Of a stretch of 64,000 bases of DNA, positions 1 through 10,461 are shown in pieces. Under the pieces are notes generated by a model that searched no databases, was not told where the DNA came from, and saw only the letters and a list, made by a program, of their open reading frames with translations. The stretch lies in contig CM028338.1 of assembly GCA_016647705.1 (NCBI GenBank), forward strand, positions 11,562,240 to 11,626,239. The letters run 5' to 3'. Source of the DNA: Eucommia ulmoides (taxonomy: Eukaryota > Streptophyta > Magnoliopsida > Garryales > Eucommiaceae). The stretch's first letter is position 1. The number at the start of each line of letters is the position of its first letter. Both the position numbers and the translations under genes were made by a program.

Positions 1-308
1 TTGATGGATAATCCAATCTGGTCGTTGTATAGTTAAATTATTGAGTCTCGTACTAACACGTTAACAGGATCTAGAATGACGTTCACCATCATTGCATGTC
101 GAAAATCTAGAACATTACATGATGTGTTTTACCGTCTGAACTCGATATGACTGGCGGTTGTTGAGGGAAAAATGACTTGGTTGGTAGAAGAATGTAAAAT
201 TTACATATCGTTATGTTTAGGTTGTTTGTTATTTAATTTAGTTGTATTTTTCATTTTAGTGAGAGTGTTTTGCTCGAGGACTAGAAAAATTCCATGTTTG
301 GGGGCATT
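1..308 (+). mobile_element. 3' interior end of Athila-like element X, with polypurine tract
   Basis: This is the last part of the non-coding interior of a plus-strand gag-only Gypsy element whose 5' part lies outside the window. It matches, in reverse complement, the interior next to the 3' LTR of elements A, B and F, including the stretch around the phrase GTTTTGCTCGAGGACTAG. Positions 296-308 (GTTTGGGGGCATT) form the polypurine tract that would prime plus-strand synthesis, directly before the TG of the LTR at 309. I see no coding sequence in it. Confidence 0.75.
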
Positions 309-520
309 TGATAGGTGTGATCTACCTATCTATTTCCAAACCAAACTAAGTTAGTTTTCGAGCGCTTTTATAGTATTTTATTACATTTGAATTAGTTTTT
401 ATTCGTTTTGTATAAATCAGGTGTGTGTGGGTGAAAAGGTAGGAAAACAGAGTATAAACGATTAGATTGAACCAAGAACGGTGGAAAAACAATCACGAGG
501 GAAAAATTCTAAAAACCAAC

Positions 521-695
521 CCACCGCCTAGGTGTCTAGATCACCGCCTAGGTGGTGAAAATGCAAAGAGGGACAATTCTTGTGGGAAGCTCACCACCTA
601 GGCGGTGAAACTGCAGGATGGTCACCAAATCCATCACTGTCTTTACCGTTGTGGCGATCAATGAACCGACATACCCACCGCCTAGGTGGTCACCT
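521..695. promoter_or_regulatory. Dyad word block in U3 of LTR X
   Basis: Four words of the form CACCGCCTAGGTGGTG occur at about 522-534, 542-556, 592-607 and 676-690, separated by unrelated spacers. Each is close to a perfect palindrome with CACC/GGTG arms around CCTAGG. The block starts about 210 nt from the LTR edge and precedes the TATA-like region, a position shared by the other LTRs of the family. A role as a protein-binding upstream element is inferred. Confidence 0.6.
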
Positions 696-1201
696 CTACA
701 CAAGATTATATATTTTTTGGGATATTTTACCTATTTAAACCCTTTCTCTCCTTATCTCTTCGGATGGAATCACCCCCTAAGGCCTTTAGAATATATTTAG
801 GGTCAGTTTGAGAGGTTTTTGAGGGGGAGCTCCCAACCCGAGGTGGAAGAAGAAGAATAAAGTGATCGTTCAACAGTTTTAACGCCAAATCTTCGGATAT
901 CGGCTAAGTTCTTTCATTTATTTTATTTGTTTTCTTCATTTCGGAAGTTGTTGTGCATGTTTGGTCCATTTTACATTGTATATATGGTTATGTCCATTGG
1001 CTAAACATAATTTGTTTAGGGATTAACACTATATTTATGAATATGTTGTTTGATTGAGTTTATCTCGTTAGTAGTTGTTCTTCGTTATTTTGATTGTGTT
1101 TATTGTATTGTTTGTTTATTATGCTTAGATAGATATATCGAGAATTCGGGGTTTGCTACTTGGGAGAGGTAACCCCGAATTTGGACTAAGGTAAACAACT
1201 A

Positions 1202-1589
1202 GACGATCCAATAACCTGGGAGAGAGTTGGATTGTGGGCAATCGATGACGTTGGGGCAAGACTCACGTGACGTAGGGTTGTTAAGACATTGATGGGGACT
1301 TCTTCGTTGACATGAAGTCATGTATTTCCCCGTCTTACACTCGAGAGAGGTGGTGGGAGAGTTTTTGAACTGAGATTGTTGATAGGGTAAACACAATGCG
1401 ATGATCTAATAATCCGGGAGAGAGTTGGATTATGTGCAATCAATGACATTGGAGTGAGACTCACGTGACCTAGGGTCATTAAAATGTTGAGGGGGACTTC
1501 TTCGTTAACACGAAGTCGCGTATTACCTCGTCTTACACTTGAGAGAGATAGCTCGGAGTTTACATACTGAGATTGTCGGATAAGTTGAA
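1202..1589. repeat. 198-bp tandem duplication inside LTR X
   Basis: Two diverged copies begin at 1202 and 1400 (GACGATCCAATAACC and GATGATCTAATAATC). Each continues through a TCACGTGACC-containing segment to a GAGATTGT end. Element A's 5' LTR has the same two-copy state with the same 198-bp spacing. Elements C, D, F and G have one copy, and B has a second copy with part missing. Confidence 0.8.
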
Positions 1590-1943
1590 CGTCCTCAACA
1601 TGAACTAAAACAAGATCCAACACATATTCGTAAACGAAGTTAATCCCTAGCCAATCTATTCCCTAAAAACTATCAGTTAATCCCTAGCCAATCTATTCCC
1701 TAAAAACTATCTCAATATTAATATTAGTATAGATAATTTAATTAGATTAATTAGATTAGTATTAGTATTTAATTTTATTCACATTTATTTTCGCCTAGAT
1801 AAAGTTAGGTCATGATAAACGCAATACTCAATAATAGTCAAAACCAATCCCTGTGGACACGATACCCTTACTGTCCCCACCTTTACTGAAACTTGACCTT
1901 GTATACTTGCGAGTGAAAGTAGCGGTGTATTTATGCAATACCA

Positions 1944-3286
1944 GAAGCATCGGTAATCTTTTGGTATCATAAATGGCATGGAAATTACCAAGGGAAATGG
2001 TTAATAGGAAAAGACACGTAGCGCAAACATTCTAGGAGAAAACTAGCATCTCTAGACAGATGACACATTCCTTAAGAAACCATTCTAGATAAAATGTTTG
2101 GGCATCATAAAATCATACAATACGTAAGTCAATACCAAAGTATTACGCAAGTACTATGCATTACGTGTCACTTAGGTATGCGTAACCTTCATACACATGA
2201 GGAAACTTAGGCATCATACTTCAAGCAAAAAACTAATGGCATCTTGCATATCACGTTGCATCAATAGATCTCTATCAATATAACACTTTCATCCATACAC
2301 CTTATCTAGAAGCTTTAGTAGGCTAGCAGGCAATCCCCAAACATACAATCTGGTTAAGTTATCTCACTAGTCACTGTACCATTGTACGCCTTTGGTATTG
2401 GTTTCAAACCAACTCAGAAGTTAGACAAGGAGTACACCTCACATAAGGTGTGTCTTGATAATAGTCAATTAGTGTGAAACATCGGAGTGTAGTACAGTGT
2501 CCTTAAAAAATTAACCTTGCTAGGATTCAACAAAATCTTCTTAGAATTGAGTAATTTTAAGCACTAAATAGCCCAAAATGGAACAACGTAATTCAAAAAC
2601 ATAAGTAGACTACCAATCAAGATAAATGATCAATCTTAAAATAGCTAATGCTTAGGCAATATACTTTATCCATTTGACTAGAGCATGATCGCTGCCAATA
2701 AACACAACTATCTCTACCTGCAATAGGTTTGATTCTTCGAATCATCTTAGCCCGGATCTACGCTGTAACCTGATTCTTGGAAACTTGCCAAGATACGTAG
2801 GAAACCCAAGCAGGTCCGATTGAAATAAAAAAAAAAAAAAAAAAAATGAGAGGAAGAAAATTGCTTAATACACTTTAACGATCTCCTGAAGAATAATCAT
2901 CGTTTAGAGGATCTCTTTGGAAGAAAATTAAGGAAGACATATTACTGATCTCCTAATGAACAATCATTCTTTAGAGGATCGCTTATGATGAAAATTAAGG
3001 AAAACACTATAACGATCTTTTGATGAACAATTATTGTTTAGAGGGTCACTTAGGAAGAAAATTAAGGGAGACACTTTAATGATCTTCTGACGAAGCCCGA
3101 CTGAGCTCTGTCAGGTAAAGAAGTGTCAAAGTTTCGACTGAATGATTATAAAAAAATGCCTCAATCAATAATTACACCCAAAACATAAAAATTTGGAACA
3201 AACATAAATTCACAAAAACTATCGTCCACAAAGGAAAGGCGCCATACCCCAAAGGTTAAAAAAATGAGAGCTACAATTATAATAAT
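1944..3286 (-). other. Non-coding, probable inverted Tat/Ogre-like LTR fragment
   Basis: No credible coding frame is present. Read on the minus strand, 2755-2815 contains CCTACGTATCTTGG, then GAATCAGGTT and GCGTAG. This motif order also occurs three times on the plus strand at 31730-32320 in the Tat-like region, and it is one I associate with Tat/Ogre LTRs. A poly-A run near 2826-2846 and a 67-bp tandem array follow. The assignment rests on that one motif. Confidence 0.4.
2852..3096. repeat. 67-bp tandem array, about 3.7 copies
   Basis: Units start at 2852, 2919, 2986 and 3053, each opening with a variant of GGAAGAAAATTAAGG and containing GATCTCCTGA and TTTAGAGGATC. The spacing is exactly 67 bp with moderate divergence between units. 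Confidence 0.85.
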
Positions 3287-3456
3287 TTATACTTGGGCCT
3301 TATCTGGGTTAGAGGATCCCTTTCCAGATGAACCCGTCACTGACACTAGGGTTTTTTGGTTCTCAACTTCAAGCAGGATAGCAACCTATTGGATGGTCAA
3401 AAGGGAGGCTTAACAAACCAAAGCTCTGATAGAACAACTTCAAGAGGAAGGTACCC
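3287..3456 (-). pseudogene. C-terminal piece of Gypsy gag-like coiled-coil pseudogene 1
   Basis: On the minus strand one frame reads a polar tail (TGSSGKGSSNPDKAQV) to a stop at 3287-3289. The segment joins the piece at 8252 once element A and one TACCC copy are ignored. The combined pieces resemble the long coiled-coil gag-like proteins of plant Gypsy elements (the 'putative gypsy type transposon' class). A stop and a frame change lie within this short piece, so it is dead. The family name is inferred from composition and tail style. Confidence 0.45.
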
Positions 3457-3823
3457 TGGTGGCCGCAATTACGCGTCTTCACTTTCACCGCACGTGTATG
3501 GGTGTGTATGTCAGTTAGTGATCGCCACAATGGTAGAGAAGGCGGTGGAATTGGTGACCAACTTGTATTTTCACCACCGCAGCAGAGGTCTGGATGCCAC
3601 GGCGGTGGGCTTCTTTTCAGAATATTGCCACTTCGCTTGTTTTTCCACCATTCTTCCATTGTTCTCGATACGATTTGATTGTTTATGCTCCGTTTTCCTA
3701 CCTTTTCACCCCCACACACCTGTTTTAATACAAAAGGAATAAAAATATATTGAAATATACTAAACATACTCGAAAACTAACAATGTTCGGTTCGAAAAAT
3801 AGATAGGTAATTTACACCTATCA
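3457..3823 (-). repeat. 3' LTR of element A, internally deleted
   Basis: Both LTR edges are present (TGGTGGCCGC on the left, CACCTATCA on the right). The text jumps from the GTGTATGGGT edge segment straight to TATGTCAGTTAGTGATC, skipping about 1.2 kb found in the 5' LTR between 6530 and 7741. GGGT occurs at both breakpoints in the 5' LTR, which fits a microhomology deletion. The TATA box and the 198-bp units were lost. Confidence 0.85.
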
Positions 3824-5324
3824 AATACCCCTAAACTCAGAATTTTACTAGTCCTCGAGCAAAACACCCACACAATAAAAGATAATATAGTAGTTAAAAC
3901 TAAAAATAAAAAACACGAAAAACAAATATGTGCAAGTTTTGAGTATCATTTATCAGCTAAACGAAATATCCCTCGTTGGCCCCCAATCCTATGAAGTTCA
4001 GGCATAAAAACACACCATATAGTGTTCTAGAATTTCAAGATTTAAAATAGTAAGCACCACTATTGATCCTACTAAAGAGTGTGTGTGTTTAAAACTCAAA
4101 TATAAAACTGTCTGTTAATTAGATTGGATTATCCACCATATAAGCGCATGACAGAAAAAAACCCAAAGGTATAGGGAATCTATAGGCTTGACCTGGGATC
4201 TATTCTCCACTAATGTAGGCTCGAAAGTTCAAAAAGATCAATAGGTCTTGGTTCGGTTTAGGAAAAATGTCCAAGGGTAATTTTGAAAGAGAAAACGAGT
4301 TAATGTTGTTAACTTGACGTTACCCAAGGCACATTGCTTGGCCCTCTCACACTCAAAACCCCGTAGTTAAATTGTAAACAACCTTGAACATACATTAAGA
4401 ATGATGCACTCACTTGTCAAAAACAAACGGAAATAAACCATATATAGTTAATTTTTTTATTTTTATTTTTAACTAAACAAGCATACCCCCAAACTTATTT
4501 GATTTGTACAATTTAAGGGGTGTATGAAATATGCTTACCCACAACCCAACTGCTCACATAAAGAAGCATTTGCAACTGCTAGCTCGATTCACTCACATTG
4601 TGCTTTTGGTTAAGCGTTGTAGGGTTGGACAAGGTTCAATCAGCTATGGTATTGGTTAAGTGTTCAGAATTGAAATGACGAATTGGCTTTGACAGGGTAA
4701 CAAGGGGTAATGATATATCTGCGTAAGCTTAAAAGACTCAAGCAAGAAAATGAATACCTAAATCATATCTTTCGAACTACCTCGCCTAGGATTTTGCCTC
4801 GAATTTCCCCCGAATCAAGTTCTAGAAACCCTAATATCATGAATTTAGGTGACAGATAATCGTTTTCATATCAATTAAATGGTTATATAATGAGTTTTCG
4901 TGCTCGTTCAAGTAGGATCCATAATAACAATTGCTAAAACATAACGTTGACCACACAGAACATAGATGAATGAGTTTTACACTTGACCTCAATAAACAAC
5001 TAGGGAAAAGACTCATTATCGGGTAATGACCCAGATGACATCAAAACTCAGCACATTCACAATAACAAAACTAAACAAACTAATCCTAAACAAACATGCA
5101 TACATAGAAAACAATAAAACATAACTAACACATCACCACCAACTTAAAACAAGTGATGTTCAAAACAACAAGCAACAATCCTAATAAGCAGAATATAGCA
5201 TGAAAATGAAGACAGGGATTTAAAACACGTACCTGGGAGACGAGAGAATCTCGCCTCCGACTCAAATTGGCAAAGATAGGTCTAACTTATTTTTCCTTTG
5301 GTTGCCTCCCAAGAAAAGCTTGGT

Positions 5325-6355
5325 TTAAGGTTATCAGCCTGACATGCCGAAGTGCTCGTCAAAGAGCAGTTTCCACGCATAGTAAGTGTTGTACAACACC
5401 ACATATGGGTCTTGGTTTAGTACACCCTCAATACTGGCGAGATGTGGTAATGTATATCTCGAGCTTTAAATAGAATGCTCCACCGGCTCATGTACTTGGT
5501 GGGCATGAAAGGTCGTTGCTGTCGGCGGAGAAGGACAAGTGAGCCACTTCGAATCCTCGTAGATGTGATTGTCTTGGATCGACTGCAGCGTCATGAGCTA
5601 GAATTTAAACGGTGAAAATTCAAAACAATTAAAATGTGAATTTTCATCGCCGAACCACACTTAGGTCTCCTCTTCATTCAAATCTTTAACATATCCTCCC
5701 AAGCTCCTCCCGCTCGTCTCTAGTTCCTCACAGTAGCTTTCATAAATGAATTCGCCTTGTTCGTCTCTCAGTGACATCGCTTCCGTCTCGGCCTCAATGA
5801 AGTAAAGAAGATAATTAATTTGCGTCTACAAAGACGTTACGGTCTCATCAATGTTGGTGCAGACCGTCTCGATATGATCAAGATGATCCTCATGCTCATT
5901 GATCTGGTCATGCATATCCCTCAATAATCTCTAAGTCTCCCCCATAACGGTTGTGAGCATTTTCTTCAAGATGGGGGAAGACTCATCATCTTGGTCCGAA
6001 ATATCTAGCCATGGCACCGTGGTGTTGGAAAATTCCCCCGAGCTTTGGTGACTCGGTGAATGATTCCAACTCTGATAATCATAGGCCGCCATTTTCTTTA
6101 ATGACCAAAAGATATCTTTCGCAGTTAGGTCGTAGAAAGAGAGGGTACCATTTCCTCCTTCCACCCACATTCTGGTTGCGGATTGTAGCCCGTCGAGGAA
6201 ATTTAAGAGTTAACACTCCGTCGGGAGGCTATGGTTTGGAAACCGGAGTAGAAATTCCTTGTATCGATCCCAAGCACTATAAAACGGCTCGGAATCCCAT
6301 TAAAAGAATTGCATCAATACTCGCTGATGTAAGATTGTCGAGTATCTTGCAAGAG
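5325..6355 (-). pseudogene. Decayed gag of element A
   Basis: Minus-strand frames give recognisable gag pieces. One is a stretch with WVEGGNGTLSFYDLTAKD followed by a MAAYDYQSWN-like segment, comparable to the Gag core of Athila-type Gypsy elements (a TR..., then G..SF..L...EAY, then MA..YQW pattern). Frameshifts and stops break it, and the downstream C-terminal region ends just before the TTGCCTCCCAAG stretch near 5300. It aligns region by region with the better copy in D (47903-48896). No zinc knuckle or pol follows. Confidence 0.65.
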
Positions 6356-6460
6356 AAAACAAAAACAAAAACTACAAAGAAAAAATTATAAACACTAAAA
6401 ATTCCTAAAGTAAAATCGGGTCATTTACTCACAATATCAATAATAATAATCCAAAAACAC

Positions 6461-6480
6461 AATCCCCACCAATGGCGCCA
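6461..6480 (-). other. Primer-binding site of element A (tRNA-Asp type)
   Basis: The minus strand reads TGGCGCCATTGGTGGGGATT six bases inside the LTR edge. This is close to the complement of the plant tRNA-Asp 3' end (TGGCGCCGTTGCCGGGGA), the primer used by Athila-lineage elements. Two or three changes are visible. Confidence 0.75.
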
Positions 6481-7654
6481 AAAACTTGGTGGAAGCAATT
6501 ACGTGTGGCCACTTTCACCACAAGTGTATGGGTCAAGTTTTAATATAGATTAGGAGAGTTAGGGTTATCGTGTCTACATGGATTGGTTATGATTATTATC
6601 GATTACCGCGATTATCATAAGCTAATTTTATGTAGGCAAAAATAAATTGAATAAAGTTAAATACTGATACTAATTTAATTAAACTAACTAAATTAATTAT
6701 ACTAATATTATATTGAGATAGTTTTGAGGGAATAGATTGTCTAGGGATTAACATCGTTTACGAATACGTGTTCGATCTCGTTTTAGTTCACGTTAACGAC
6801 GTTCAACTTATCTGATAATCTCAGTTCGTAAACTCCCTTGCCACCTCTCCTGAGTATAAGATGAGAGAATATGAGATTTAATGTAAGCAAATAAGTCTCT
6901 CTCAACATCTTAATGACCCTAGGTCACTGGAGTGTCGGCCCAACGTCATTGATTGCACACAATCCAACTCTCTCCCGGGTTATTGGATCGTTGCGTTGTG
7001 TTTACCCTATCAACAATCTCAGTTCGTAAACTCTCCCGCCACATCTCTTGAGTGTAAGATGATGGAATACATGACTTTATGTCAATGAATAAGTTTTCCT
7101 CAATGTCTTAACGACCCTATGTCACGTGATTCTTGCCCCAACGTCATCGATTGTCCACAATCCAACTCCTTCCCGGGTTATTGGATAGTCGCGTTGTTTA
7201 CCCTAGTCAGAATCTGGGGTTACCTCTTCCGAGAGTCAAATCCCAAATTCTTGATATATCTATCTACACATAATAAACAAAGAATACGATAAGCACAATC
7301 AAAATAATGAAGAACAACCGCTAACAAAACATAAACTCAAACAAACAACAAATTCGTAAATATAGCGTTACTCTCTAAACAATCTATGTTTAGCTAATGT
7401 CCATAACCATATATACAGTGTAAAATGGACTATACATGCCCAATAACTATCGAAATAAAGAAAACAAAGAAAAGGAATGAAAGAACTTAGCCGATATCCG
7501 AAGATTTGGCGCTAAAACCATTGAACGATCACTTCTTCCTTCTTCTTCCACCTCAGGTTGTGAGGTCTCCCTCAAAAATCTCTCAAACTCACTCTAAATA
7601 TATTCTAAGTAGCTTAGGGGGTGATAAAATCGAAAGAGAGAAGGAGAGAAGGGG

Positions 7655-7662
7655 TTTTATAG
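7655..7662 (-). promoter_or_regulatory. TATA box of element A 5' LTR
   Basis: The minus strand reads GAGCCCTATAAAACCCC. Comparable CTATAAAT boxes occur at the same place in the LTRs at 9910, 20846 and 24277. It lies just downstream (minus sense) of the dyad word block. Confidence 0.6.
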
Positions 7663-7779
7663 GGCTCAAAATATCTAAAAATATCTATTTTTGTGTGCAG
7701 AGGTGACTGCCGCGGCGGTGGGATTCACCGCCGCAACGGTGGGTATGTCAGTTAGTGATCTCATAACGATAGAAGAGGT

Positions 7780-8059
7780 GATGGAATTGGTGGCCATCCT
7801 TCATTTTCACCACTGTGGCGGTGGACATTCAGCAAGATAGGGTCTACTCTGTGTTTTCACCATCGCGACAGAGGTCTGGACGCCGCGGCAGTGGGCTTCT
7901 TTTCAGAATATTGCCAGGCGATGGAATTGGTGCCCATCCTTCATTTTTACCACTGTGGCGGTGGACATTCAGCAAGATAGGGTCTACTCTATTTTTTCAC
8001 CATCGCGACAGAGGTCTGGATGCCGCGGCGGTGGGCTTCTTTTCAGAATATTGCCACCT
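7780..8059. repeat. 140-bp tandem duplication in the word block of LTR A
   Basis: Copies at 7780-7919 and 7920-8059 differ at only a few positions. Both include CACTGTGGCGGTGG and GCGACAGAGGTCTGGA. The partner 3' LTR (3541-3620) has one copy, so the duplication postdates or was not shared by the 3' LTR. Confidence 0.9.
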
Positions 8060-8246
8060 TGCTTGTTTTTCCACCGTTCTCGATACGATTTGATCGTTTA
8101 TACTCCGTTTTCCTACCATTTCACCCCACACACCTATTTTAATACAAAAAGAATAAAAACATATTAAAACCTACTAAAACGTACTAAATGTACTCGACAA
8201 CTAACAATGTTCGGTTTGAAAATAGATAGGTAATTTACACCTATCA

Positions 8247-8787
8247 TACCCTAATAGACCAATGTTAGAGAAATTAGCCTCTAGGTACTTCTCTAGTGCC
8301 TAGGGCTTGGCCTTCTCAAAACCCTTCGTCACATACTTCAGCTTGAGGCCCCTCTATTTCTTGAAGCCCTCGGACTGCGTCTACTCTTAGATGGCCTAAT
8401 TAATGGCCTCCTCAATGCTGGCCCTTTCTTCTGCCAACATGGTCTCAACCTGTCTTAGAGTGGCCTTTTCATCATTGAGCTTAGCCTAGATTATGCCCTC
8501 AGACTCAAATGACTGTTGGAGCTATTGTTCCAATGAAAAGATAATTTTCACAGTCTTAGTAGCTTTCTCCTATACATCTATAACATCTTGTCTCGTACTC
8601 TCAGCCTCCTACCTAGCCTTGACAGACACCTATTTATCCTTTGTGACATGGAGGTCCTTCTCTCTGACTTGGGACTTCGCGTTATCTCTCTTCCACTTAA
8701 GGGATCCAAGTCGAGACTCAACCCCCTCCACTTCTCGAGCATGGAAAAGGGAGAAATTACTAAGTCAAGGAAAACACATTTTATACC
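8247..8787 (-). pseudogene. Coiled-coil segment of gag-like pseudogene 1
   Basis: Minus-strand translation gives a charged heptad-like stretch, for example GSLKWKRDNAKSQVREKDLH, and then a piece reading GFEKAKP, stop, ALEKYLEANFSNIGLLG that runs into the 3287-3456 segment across element A. Several in-frame stops are present. The arrangement of a long coiled coil followed by a GFE...-type motif matches the C-terminal half of plant Gypsy gag-like proteins. The first five bases are the right TACCC duplication of element A. Confidence 0.5.
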
Positions 8788-9909
8788 TAGTAGCGATTTA
8801 TTTTGCTACACACCGCAAGTGTATAAGTCAAGTTTTAATAGTATAGAGTGAGTAAAATGCCGTATCCACAGGGATTAGTTTAAATTGTCACTAAGTACCG
8901 CAATTATCGTAACACAAGTTTATCTAGGCAACAAATTTTAATCTTTATAAAAATAAAGCTAAAACAAATATAAAATTAAAAGCATAATAAAAGATGAATT
9001 GCCTATGCACAATTGTTTTAGACGCTTAATTTTATCTCGTTATTCCCATGTCATCCTATTAAGCAATTATTAGTTAATTCTATTTATTCAATAATTAAGG
9101 TCACTCGTGCTCTCTCACTACCTCTCTTGAGTGTCAAGTGAGAGAATATGCAAACACTTCAATACTAAATCTGTATCGAGTATTTAGGTGAGAACATTCC
9201 TTATACCCATACCTTATAGATTACCTAATTTTTAATAATCTCCTAATCTATTAAAACTTATATTGTGTTTCACTTAAGTCCGAACCTAAGATTACCTCTC
9301 TTGAGTGTCAAATCCCAAGTTCTCCAATAAACCAATATATCATATGGAAGCATAAATTGGAAGCATTAACAAGGCCAACACAACTGAGTAGAAATTCTAG
9401 GTGTTGATCTTCTCCCGGTATCACAACTTAAAACTATACACTCTCAAATTTGGTCACAAACTAAATCTTGGTTGAGCATAAAATTCACAACCTAAAATCA
9501 TCTAATTCATTTTCCACATGAATGAAAAGAATTAAACATATATAGACATAAAATGGAATTAAAACTAACAATTAACAAAATATTGAAAACATGGTTCAAA
9601 CGAAATTACGTCAAGCCCTAGATATAAATTCTAGCTCAACATAGGACAATCCATGGCTAATATTTTAAATAAATTCATAGATCCAAACATGTTTAACACA
9701 ATGTTCACAAGTACAAAATTCAATAAAGATTTGGGTGAGAGAAATGATGGCAATATTTTTTTTTTTTTTTTTTTGTGTGGAGATGAATTTCAAATCTTCA
9801 ATCAATTTCAATGGTCTTCACTCCAAGCTCCCTCTCTAGCAATTTTTGTACCTCCAATGGTGTTTCTTCCCCAATATCGCCACCCCTTGGGTTTGAGGCT
9901 TAAGGTAGC

Positions 9910-9917
9910 ATTTATAG
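9910..9917 (-). promoter_or_regulatory. TATA box of the solo LTR
   Basis: The minus strand reads GAGCCCTATAAATGC, the same context as in element A. A pyrimidine-rich run (T tract, about 9756-9773) lies downstream in transcript sense. Confidence 0.55.
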
Positions 9918-9944
9918 GGCTCAAAATAGGGTTTCATGCTACAG

Positions 9945-10125
9945 AGACGCGCTAGAGTGGAGTTAGGTGCGCTGTAGCGTACTTTTGTCGTGGAACACTA
10001 ATGAGAGCATACTACAGTGAAGAAAAAGTCCATTGCAATGCACTTTGGGAAGTACCTGGTTTGAATGCGCGCTGCAGTGGAGAAAAATCCTGCTGCAACG
10101 CGCTTTGGGCAGTGCCGACACTTGT
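9945..10125. promoter_or_regulatory. GC-rich word block of the solo LTR (GCGC/CTGCAG type)
   Basis: Repeated words such as GCGCGCTGCAGTGG, GCGCTGTAGCG and TGCTGCAACGCGCTTTGG alternate with spacers just upstream (minus sense) of the TATA box. This is the same location as the CACC...GGTG blocks of sister LTRs, but the arms are GCGC rather than CACC/GGTG. Confidence 0.5.
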
Positions 10126-10461
10126 TTGTATTTTAAGCATAAATTTTGAGTCTGAACTCTAATTTAGGTGATTAAAAAAGATATGGAAATATTAGAAATA
10201 TATTTACAACTTATTGTCTTTGAGGTTTTCCAAAATCAGATTGAAGTATGGTTAAAATCGGGCTTGAAGTTGTTGCTCCTTCACTATTGACGAACTGTTA
10301 TAACCCAAACACCTAATTTTACATAATTTTCACCTTTTTCAATCAATTATTTGTAATTCCTACAAAACAACACGAAGAATACATCAAACTAACAAAAATA
10401 CTTGAAACTAACAAATAATTCAGTCTAAAAGTAATTAATTTGTTGGTAAATAAACCACTCA

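Larger units (their letters stand above)
309..1943 (+). repeat. 3' LTR of Athila-like element X
   Basis: A 1,635-bp LTR starting TGATAGGTGTGATC next to the polypurine tract and ending CAATACCA. It shares with the other family LTRs the dyad word block near its 5' end, the 198-bp unit rich in phrases such as TCACGTGACCTAGGGTC, and the terminal segment with CAATCCCTGTGGA. The 5-bp target-site copy to its right would be GAAGC, but the left partner is outside the window. A TATA-like AT stretch lies near 700-745, just after the word block. Confidence 0.85.
3457..8246 (-). mobile_element. Athila-like gag-only LTR element A, complete with TSD
   Basis: This minus-strand element is flanked by perfect TACCC duplications at 3452-3456 and 8247-8251. 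Its order on the minus strand is 5' LTR (6487-8246), tRNA-Asp-type primer site, decayed gag, conserved non-coding interior, polypurine tract (RC of 3824-3838) and 3' LTR (3457-3823). There is no protease, reverse transcriptase or integrase, so it is non-autonomous and resembles a large retrotransposon derivative. It sits inside gag-like pseudogene 1. The 3' LTR is only 367 bp because its core has been deleted. Confidence 0.9.
6487..8246 (-). repeat. 5' LTR of element A
   Basis: At 1,760 bp this is the longest LTR of the family here. It starts (plus view) TGGTGGAAGC and ends CACCTATCA. It holds two 198-bp units (from 6817 and 7015), a minus-strand TATA box (CTATAAAA, 7655-7662), the dyad word block (about 7705-8040) and a recent 140-bp tandem duplication within that block. 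These two duplications account for much of its extra length over sister LTRs. Confidence 0.88.
8788..10461 (-). repeat. Solo LTR of a diverged Athila-like subfamily
   Basis: It opens (plus view) TAGTAGCGATTT with the family phrases ACCGCAAGTGTATAAGTCAAG and GTATCCACAGGGATT. It carries a minus-strand TATA box at 9910-9917 and ends ATAAACCACTCA, which parallels the TGATAGGTG start of the main family. No polypurine tract or primer site adjoins it, so it is a solo LTR within pseudogene 1. The 5-bp flanks (ATACC left, TTAGT right) do not match, so the borders are uncertain by a few bases. Confidence 0.7.

Noticed and set aside
3356..3767. Two opposite frames of about 130 codons
   Set aside because: They cross the border between pseudogene 1 and the deleted 3' LTR of element A, so they are chimeras made by the insertion.
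6461..6480. Possible tRNA genes at the many GGGGATT...TGGCGCCA-like sites
   Set aside because: Only the 3' end complement is present, always just inside an LTR, so these are primer-binding sites. No cloverleaf is present.
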